From: Coenobita brevimanus
Lineage: Eukaryota > Arthropoda > Malacostraca > Decapoda > Coenobitidae
Assembly: GCA_032717465.1 (NCBI GenBank)
Contig: CM064690.1
Location: 8,017,143-8,081,142 of the forward strand
Direction of reading: 5' to 3'
Length of the DNA stretch: 64,000 bases
The position numbers were made by a program, and so were the translations under genes. The notes under the pieces are model-generated. The model had not been told where the DNA came from. It made no database searches and saw only the letters and a list, made by a program, of their open reading frames with translations. Positions 57,749 through 64,000 of this stretch are shown here, one piece after another (position 1 is the first letter of the stretch; each line of letters opens with the position of its first letter).

Positions 57749-57848
57749 TTCTCGCTCAACATCTCTGATGACCCTAAAGAAGGCCACAGCAACCTGATAG
57801 AGAGAGCCGAGATTACCCAGCTGGTCCGGTCACGCATGCAGAGCTTAT
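57749..57848 (+). CDS. SLO2: Slo2/KCNT-type potassium channel, internal exon (C-terminal region)
   Basis: 100-nt exon with acceptor ACTTGCAG and donor GTGAGTTC, phase 0 in and phase 1 out. Encodes FSLNISDDPKEGHSNL then IERAEITQLVRSRMQSL. It matches, from memory, the E-R-x-E-x-x-x-L-V-x-x-R-M-x-x-L segment that precedes the last strand of the second RCK (ligand-sensing) domain in vertebrate Slack. Slo2 channels are Na+-activated K+ channels of the plasma membrane; this part is cytosolic. The single left-over base joins the next exon in frame. The upstream N-terminal membrane exons are outside this window or not found. Confidence 0.78.
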
Positions 57849-58049
57849 GTGAGTTCAGCAAATGATTTTATGGTTTCCTGTGATCAGCTACGATATTTTT
57901 CTATCTACTTTTGTATTTTCACCCATTTAATGTAGAAGACAGCACGGGTAGACTTTACCTTGGACTTCTTTCTTTAGATTTTTGTCCCAAATATGATCAG
58001 GAAGTTGTGATTTAGATTTTGCTGATAGGAATGATGATATTTTCATGTA

Positions 58050-58570
58050 GGTGATAGAAAAGAAATGAATAAAAGAAGCGAAAAGTACAGTGATGCAGGG
58101 AGGGAAAACTGCTGGTGCATTGAAGACCTTGATAGGAGCAGTTGTCTGGATGTGGTGACTGGGAGAGGCTTGTATGAAAGAGTTTTACTGCCTGCAGTAA
58201 CATATGGGTGTAAGACTTTAGGGTGGCATGAAAATGAGAAATCAAAATTAAGAGGAGTGATAATGGGATTGCTGAATGTGTGTGGAGTGCAGAGAGTGGA
58301 ATGATAAGGCATAATGTGAGCTGTGAAAGATGTGGAGTAAGGAAGTCGGTGGACACAAAAGAAAATGTGCTTAGGTGGTATGATCATGTATTCGATAAGA
58401 ATGGATTTTAAATAGAGTGGTGAATAGTGTTCATCTGAGTGAACAGACGGTGTGATAGGCCAAGAAGATGACAAGAAATGGGTGTACCCGTGAAAGCAAA
58501 TTATGAAGAGCGATGAAAGTAGGGAACTGACAGCACACCGATCAGATTGAAGAAGTTTGTAGAGTCAATG
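58050..58570 (+). pseudogene. Degenerate RTE fragment, C-terminal region
   Basis: Plus frame 58065-58304 encodes GRGLYERVLLPAVTYGCKT, GWHENEKSKLRGVIMGLLNV and CGVQRV, equivalent to the LYE..VVPT..YGSE.W region. Downstream frames are broken and no tail was seen. Confidence 0.65.
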
Positions 58571-59309
58571 GACTGACTCCAGCTGAGTGTTGATATTAAG
58601 AGTGTAACTGTGGATGTTTATGCATATGAGGTGAAGTCAGGATTCCATGATCTTGAATGGTGAGCGAATGAGTGCATGTTCCTTCCAGTTGGGCAGACTT
58701 AGGTTAGTTTCTCCTTGTCAGTTTTTTTTTTTTTCTTTTTTCCTACCTTACTTCACACAGTCCTTAGGTGGGAAACGAGGTGTGGATGGTGAAAACGATG
58801 ATTATGAAGGAAATATTTTTTATATACATATTTTAGAAACCAATACAAGAATACACAGCAGTACAACACAATGCAGTTACTGTTCAGTGCAACAGACTGT
58901 TAATATAATATCACAACGTTATGCAGTTCAATGCAAATCAACACATCCCAACATAATGCAGTTACCCGTCTCTCTGCTGAACCTGCTGTTAGCTGACTAT
59001 CCTTTTTTGCGCCACATTTTATCCATCATACCTTCCCTTTCTTTACCTTCTCTTCCCTTCCCCTGCCTTACCTTATTTTACCTTGCAATGCATTACTTTA
59101 CCTAGTTGGTCTCTGTCTTGTGCCCTACCTTACCTAGTCTCTTCACCATTTCCTCTACTTAGCCTACCTCAGTACATTCCAGCAACACAAAACTCATTCT
59201 TTTCATATTTTCCAAGACTGAATTGACCTGATCAACCCACCCAACTCAACCATATCTCTAACATAAACTAGCCTGTCCTACCACAGCACTGCTTTGGAAA
59301 TCAAAGAAT

Positions 59310-59605
59310 AGTATAACATATTACCTAATTTAATGTAGCCACCCTCATCGCATAGTGTAACATAACAAAATATACCATAACAATGTAATTACTGTAATTT
59401 AATCAAACCACTGTTGCAGCCTAACGTAATAACCTAATATAGCATAACATAATCTAATTTAAATTAACCACCTTCACAGCACAGCATAACATATGACATA
59501 ACATAACCTAATTTAATCTAACCACCATTTGAACATAGCACAATACAGCATAACGTAATATAAAATACAATAACCTAATCTAAATTCAATCTCATCATCC
59601 TCTCA
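59310..59605. repeat. Degenerate tandem repeat, unit about 60-80 bp
   Basis: CCTAATTTAAT(G/C)(T)A..CCACC followed by CA(C/T)AG..TAACATAA recurs at about 59325, 59395, 59455 and 59508. Confidence 0.55.
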
Positions 59606-59617
59606 ACCCTCAAACAG

Positions 59618-59723
59618 CCTTGCCGCCTGACGATTATGATGACGTGTCTGAGAAGCGTAACTCTCTCTCCTTCGTCATCATCAATCCATCCTGTGACCTT
59701 AAGCTGGAGGAGGGAGATATTGT
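59618..59723 (+). CDS. SLO2: Slo2/KCNT-type potassium channel, next exon (end of RCK2)
   Basis: 106-nt exon, acceptor CAAACAG, donor GTGAGTAAC, phase 1 in and phase 2 out. Encodes LPPDDYDDVSEKRNSLSFVI then INPSCDLKLEEGDIV. It aligns with the Slack segment ending in a LSYVLINPP..RLEP.DIVYLIR motif, the last beta-strands of the RCK2 gating-ring domain. The long loop between the LP..Y.DV and LS.V blocks is shorter here than in vertebrate Slack. The next exon, expected to start with YLIR-like residues, was not found before 64 kb. Confidence 0.8.
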
Positions 59724-59796
59724 GTGAGTAACTCTATGTTCATATATTAATGCAATCATACATTTCCTTACATAAAATGATTTAACATAACATCTC

Positions 59797-60190
59797 ATCA
59801 GCCGTTTGTGTAACCACTGCAGGACCGGCCTATCCCGACCAAAGTGGGACGATACAGCCAATGTATCTCTACCAAGTGGCTTAGGCTGTCTAGTAGTGAT
59901 TGTATGCAGGGTGAAAAGTGCTTGTAATGTAACTGTAGTGCTGGAGTGGCTTTGGATGTGTGCGTAGTCTGTGAACCAAGTGTAATTGGCCCACGCAAGC
60001 CGATTGGGTGCAAGCATACTTTACTGTATAGTATGCGACACTGGTTCAACCACAGCACCCCTTGTGTTCGCCAATGCAGTATGTGGCCTGAAGAATGCTC
60101 CCAAAGTTTATTACCTTGGCGGGGCGCGAACCCTCGTTCTTCAGTGTACGAAAACGCACACTTGACCACTGTACAACAGAGGCTTCTTAA
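59797..60190 (-). repeat. tRNA-derived SINE family 2, copy 1
   Basis: About 390 bp. The minus-strand head has box A-like TGTACAGTGGTCAAGTGTG and box B-like GGGTTCGCGCCCC (near 60125). The body and tail match 63103-63487. Lies in the intron after the second Slo2 exon, antisense to it. Confidence 0.8.
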
Positions 60191-60214
60191 CATAACATAA
60201 CCCAGTCTATCTTA

Positions 60215-60635
60215 TCATAACCTGTGAACGCTGTTGGAAGTCCAGAAGTCCAGAGTAAAGGCAATGGAAATCAATTATATAAGAAAAGAATGTGAAGTTA
60301 CATGGAAAGACAGACAGATGACGAAGTTGAGGAGAATGTCGTGTTGATGCGGATATGACTGAACGCGTTAAAAGAATTACTGTTAAATGGTGTGGCCATA
60401 TGGAGAGGGTGGAGAATTTGAGATTGACCAGAAGCGTGTATGTGAGTGAGCCGGAGGGGGATTGGAGAGGTAGACCAAAGATACTCGGGAGATAGAGTTG
60501 ATAAATGCAGCACATAAGAGAGGGGGATGTAAGTTAGGAGGGCAGCCAAACGGTGAAGGATAGGGCGACCTGGAGGCATTTTGTTTGTGGTCACCCCGCA
60601 CAGGAGTAGGGCAGCTAGCAATAGACACATATACA
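60215..60635 (+). pseudogene. RTE subfamily 2, 3' part
   Basis: Broken frames with MEINYIRKECEVTWKDRQM, VDADMTERVKR and VKWCGHMERVENLRLTRSVY, then a tail TTTTGTTTGTGGTCACCCCG and AGCTAGCAATAGACACATA. Matches 14300-14725. Confidence 0.75.
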
Positions 60636-60765
60636 AATGGATCTTAATGTACCATTATTCTTCCTAATCAGACCTGATCTACCCTACCGTAACACCCCTA
60701 TTTATTGTGACGAATCGCGTTAGGGTTATGATTTATTAATTAGTTATATACTGTATGTACAGTAT

Positions 60766-60844
<79 letters not shown>

Positions 60845-60845
60845 G
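60766..60845. repeat. (GA)n and (GACA)n microsatellite
   Basis: GA run to about 60811 followed by GACA units to 60843. Confidence 0.97.
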
Positions 60846-60849
60846 ATTC

Positions 60850-62182
60850 CATCTTAAATTATTCCAGTGCTGTTCCTCCATCACTTCCACCCTCTGACTG
60901 CCTCATGGCTGGCATTAAAATGTCTGCAGTTGATGTATTTTCTGCCATCGCTAACTTCAATACTAACTGGGTATATAGGCCTGACGGGGTACCCCATGTT
61001 GTCCTCATGAACTGTACTTCTGTGCTTACACCCTGCTTAGGTAAACACTTTGGCTTTTGTCAACTTGTACCGTTCCTTCTTGCTGGAAGTTTGCTGTCAT
61101 TCAGCCTGTTCTAATGAAGGGTGACCATTCCCAGCCCTCTAATTATCGCCCAATTACTTTAACATCCTATAGTTCAAGAGTTCTTAATCTGTTCTTAACA
61201 AGAGAAAAAATGTTAAGCACCTTTCCTATCACAACCTTCTTTCCGATCGCCAGTATGGGTTCCGTCAGGGACGCTCCACTGGCGATCTTCTCATCTACCA
61301 TTCAATCTCCTGGTCATTCTCCTTTCGGGACTTTGGCGAAAACTTTGTTATTGCACATGGCATCTCAAAGGCTTGCGATTGAGTTTGGCATTAAATCTTT
61401 ATTTTCCAAACTGCCCTCATATGGTTCCTATTATTCTGTCTGTGCCTTTATCTCAAGCTTCCTTTCCGGTCGTTCTATAGCTGCCACTGTAGAGGGCCAT
61501 TGTTCTTCTCCTAGAGCTATCAATAATGGTGTTCCTCAGGGCTCTCTCCCAACACCAGCTTTTCCCTTCTATTCATCAGTGACCTTCTGAGCTGTATATC
61601 TAACAATATCCATTCATGTGCTGATGACTCCACCCTTCACCTCTCCATTCGCTTCTCTCAGCGTCCACATCTAATGTCTGACTAGCCTCGTATCTCTGAT
61701 TTAGGTAAAAGTAATCTTGAGGTTTTTTAATGTATTGGATAATGAGTTCTTATATCTTTCAACCTGTTAATATCTTCTGCAGAATCTTCTAATTTTTAAC
61801 TATCCAACTCAATCCTGCATCATAATTTACACAAACTTTAGGTTTCATTCTCTCGGAATTTACCCCTTGTAAATTCTGCTTCCAAGAGCAAAGTCAACTC
61901 CGTGACCTCTTTATCCCCGCACAGTTGTTGACTTTATATACGGGTTTTATTCTCCCCTGTGTAGAGTTCAACTCCCACGTGTGGGGAGCTCAACAAGGCG
62001 GAGACAAAGGCTTTTCATCTCATTATCTCTTCTACCCCTACTGGCTCACTTCGACCTCTGTCTCTTCACCGCATTGTTGCATCTTTATCTCTTTTTTATT
62101 GCTACTTCAATGGTCACTGCTCCACTGAACTGTCTGCTTACATCCCTCCCCTACTACGGCGGACACATAGCACCCGTCTAGC
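60850..62182 (+). pseudogene. Jockey/CR1-like LINE, reverse transcriptase part
   Basis: Broken frames: LVPSFLLEV..VIQPVLMKG then DHSQPSNYRPITLTSYSSRV (61110-61180), YGFRQGRSTGDLL-like (61255-61290), KLPSYGSYYSVCAFISSFLS (61410-61470), GRSIAATVEGHCSSPRAINN and GVPQGSL (61473-61550), and a CADDSTLHLS box near 61620. Then a C-terminal SHVWGAQQ segment (61975) and a domain running to 62182. Frame changes and stops are numerous. The element continues after a hAT insertion at 62613. Confidence 0.85.
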
Positions 62183-62605
62183 CAGGGCCGTGTGCAGGAT
62201 TCTTGAAAGGGGGGGGGGGGACAAAAAAAAAACTTTTTTTCAAAACATATTTTATTCACATTATTTCATGCCTTCATTCATTCATTCATCATCTAATCCT
62301 GTGTTGCCCCATGAGGAGCGTTGAAGTCTGGGGCTAGGCAAGCTGGTCCTGACATTTAAGATTACGGTGACCAGCCACACTAATCTCTGAATGGCATTAC
62401 GTGAGCAATAAACCCCAACCAAGCCTTCGAATTTGTAGAACTTTTTAACTTTTTTATTTTTCCATCTTTTAACATTCTCAACAGGATTTACTTAATTTAG
62501 AGTTGCGTTTTAGTATCATTTTCATTCGAATTTTTCATTCTTTCCCAATGGGAGGGGGGTTAAACCCATACTCCCCCCCCCCCCACAGACGTGTGCATCG
62601 CCTTG
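62183..62605. mobile_element. hAT-type MITE with 8-bp target duplication
   Basis: Ends CAGGGCCGTGTGCAGG and, reversed, CAAGGCGATGCACACG agree at 10 of 16 positions with the hAT-typical CA.GG start. The flanks CGTCTAGC (62175-62182) and CGTGTAGC (62606-62613) match at 7 of 8 bases, the hAT target-duplication length. LINE coding sequence reads across the rejoined site. The 423-bp interior is non-coding, with a run of 13 G near the left end and about 13 C near the right. Confidence 0.8.
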
Positions 62606-62800
62606 CGTGTAGCGACAAGCTTTCATCCCTTTTCTGTGCAGCGCTCTAATGCAAGAATTGACCGTTACTCCCAGTCCTTGATGTATTCAACAGGTCAGCT
62701 CATGAACTGTCTTCCTCTGTGTGTATTTCTTACTGCCTATGACCCCCAGTGTTTTAAATGCAGTGTGTCCAGGCATTTCGAAATTAACAAATCTTGAATT
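62606..62800 (+). pseudogene. Jockey/CR1-like LINE, C-terminal end
   Basis: Reads SFHPFSVQRSNARIDRYSQS, LMYSTGQLMNCLPLCVF and KCSVSRHFE in register, the terminal domain with the usual Sx.(L/M)NxLP motif. Stop near 62796. Confidence 0.8.
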
Positions 62801-62831
62801 TAGCCGTCTGTTATCTTACTTTTGCTCTTCC

Positions 62832-62905
62832 TTTGAAGGGACAAACTTGCGGGCTTCTAGCCTTTGGTTCCTCATTGCTTGTATAAAAAAATAAATACCA
62901 GGACC

Positions 62906-62991
<86 letters not shown>
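62832..62991. repeat. GGTTCC-motif short repeat, (TA)n and (CA)n
   Basis: The short repeat (62832-62907) matches 13715-13790 in direct orientation, followed by TA 62908-62961 and CA 62962-62991. Confidence 0.9.
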
Positions 62992-62992
<1 letters not shown>

Positions 62993-62993
<1 letters not shown>

Positions 62994-63036
62994 GATCTGT
63001 CCAAAAAGAAACCAGGCATTTTAAACAGTGCATCAA

Positions 63037-63037
<1 letters not shown>
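62993..63037. mobile_element. Solo mariner terminal inverted repeat
   Basis: GTCCAAAAAGAAACCAGGCA, TTTTAAACAGTGCATCAAC matches the ends of the element at 19514-21067. Bounded by CA and TC microsatellites, with no transposase attached. Confidence 0.65.

Positions 63038-63099
<62 letters not shown>
63038..63099. repeat. (TC)n then (TA)n microsatellite
   Basis: TC run to 63079, TA run to about 63099. Confidence 0.97.
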
Positions 63100-63102
63100 A
63101 TC

Positions 63103-63487
63103 AGCCGTTTGAGTGTCCACTGCAGGACCGGCCTATCCCGACCGAAGTCGGGACGACACAGCCAATGTATCTCCACCAGGTGGCTTAGGCTGCCTGGTAG
63201 AGATTGTATGTAGGGTGAGAAGTGCTTGTAAGTGTAATTGTAGTGTTGGAGTGGCTTTGGATGTGTGTGTAGTCTGTGAACCAAGTGTAATCGGCCAGCG
63301 CAAGCCGACTGGGTGCAAACATACTTTATAGTATGCGACACTGGTTCAATCACAGCACCCCTTATGTCCGCCAATGCAGTACGTGGCCAGAAGAACGCTC
63401 CCAAAGTTTATTACCCTGGCGGGGCACGAACCCTCCTTCTTCAGTGTACGAAAACGCATACTTTACCACTGTACCACAGAGGCTTCT
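63103..63487 (-). repeat. tRNA-derived SINE family 2, copy 2
   Basis: Minus orientation, head at 63487, box B near 63425 and box A near 63465. About 88-90 percent like copy 1 by eye. Head-to-head with copy 3. Confidence 0.85.
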
Positions 63488-63528
63488 ATATATACATATA
63501 CTGTATACTGTATATATAGCCTATATAT

Positions 63529-63912
63529 GGAGCCTCTGTGGTACAGTGGTTGAGTGTGCATTTCATACACGGGTGAGCCAGGGTTCGCACCCCGCCAGGG
63601 TAATAATCTTTGGGAGTGTTCACCCAGCCACTTACTGCTTTGGCGGACAAAAGGGGTGCTGTGGTTGAACCAGTGTCGCATACTATAGAGTATGCTTGCA
63701 CCCAGTCGGCCTGGGCGGGCCGATTACACTTGGTTCACAGACTACACACACATCCAAAGCCACTACAATTACACTTACAAGCACTTCTCACCCTACATAC
63801 AATCTCTACCAGGCAGCCTAAGCCACCTGGTAGAGATACACTGGCTGTATCGTCCCGACTTCGGTCGGGATAGGCCGGTCCTGCAGTGGATACTCAAACT
63901 GCTGCTGCTGAT
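63529..63912 (+). repeat. tRNA-derived SINE family 2, copy 3
   Basis: Head GCCTCTGTGGTACAGTGG with box A, then GGGTTCGCACCCCGCC with box B (about 63580-63595), the same body as copies 1 and 2, and a CTGCTGCTG-type tail before (TA)n. Inverted relative to copy 2 with a 41-bp TA-rich centre. Confidence 0.85.
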
Positions 63913-63917
63913 GATGA

Positions 63918-63944
63918 TATATATATATACTGTCTATCTATACC

Positions 63945-64000
<56 letters not shown>
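63918..64000. repeat. (TA)n microsatellite reaching the window edge
   Basis: Short ATATAT run, an ACCGGTAAA interruption near 63941-63950, then TA to the end. Confidence 0.95.

Larger units (their letters stand above)
57849..59617 (+). other. Intron between the two Slo2 exons
   Basis: Begins GTGAGT, ends CAAACAG. Contains an RTE fragment (58050-58570), a TTACC-rich tract (58995-59145) and a degenerate CATAACATAACCTAATTTAA-type repeat (59310-59605). Confidence 0.75.

Overview
This is a eukaryotic, repeat-dominated window. It has GT-AG introns, LINEs, tRNA-derived SINEs, mariner/hAT/piggyBac-type elements, a Gypsy-class LTR retrotransposon with an envelope gene, and about twenty long (TA)n, (TG)n or (TC)n microsatellites. 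Extreme (TA)n density next to degraded RTE LINEs and arthropod-type mariners suggests an arthropod, most likely a decapod crustacean. That is inference; no species marker was seen.

Host gene content is sparse. Two plus-strand exons (57749-57848, 59618-59723) join in phase and read as the C-terminal end of a Slo2/KCNT (Slack-type) potassium channel. A further 90-bp candidate exon lies at 38421-38510. Much of 38-64 kb may therefore be intronic. Its quieter parts (41-57 kb) hold short TTAA-flanked MITE-like repeats and otherwise little that I recognise. At 11.5-13.2 kb is a broken copy of a cysteine-rich protein family of unknown function that I recall as multicopy in arthropods.

Layout. 0-7 kb: RTE fragments, a 35-bp tandem array with a palindromic core split by an inverted-repeat element, a 42-bp array, and a 1.8-kb piggyBac-like element. 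7-15 kb: (TA)n blocks bordered by short repeats, Penelope-like pieces with hammerhead-like motifs, a LINE fragment, the cysteine-rich pseudogene and a 5S rRNA fragment. 15-21 kb: a Jockey/CR1-like LINE split by a 1.3-kb insertion, then a mariner. 21-22.7 kb: an inverted cluster of tRNA-derived SINEs, a Penelope-like piece and a MITE. 22.7-37.2 kb: a 5'-inverted RTE element carrying four later insertions: another RTE copy, a piggyBac-like MITE, a 9.6-kb LTR retrotransposon and a tRNA-like repeat cluster. 38-57 kb: low-complexity intron-like DNA with a dead mariner. 57-64 kb: the Slo2 exons, RTE and LINE remnants, a hAT MITE sitting in a LINE with a near-perfect 8-bp duplication, and a head-to-head SINE pair forming a palindrome of about 0.8 kb.

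The most complete system is the LTR retrotransposon (minus strand, 26270-35873): two 534-bp LTRs differing at 3 positions, a primer-binding site, gag, protease, RT/RNase H, integrase, and an errantivirus/baculovirus F-like envelope with a furin-type site. Despite the near-identical LTRs, its reading frames are interrupted by several single-base frame changes.
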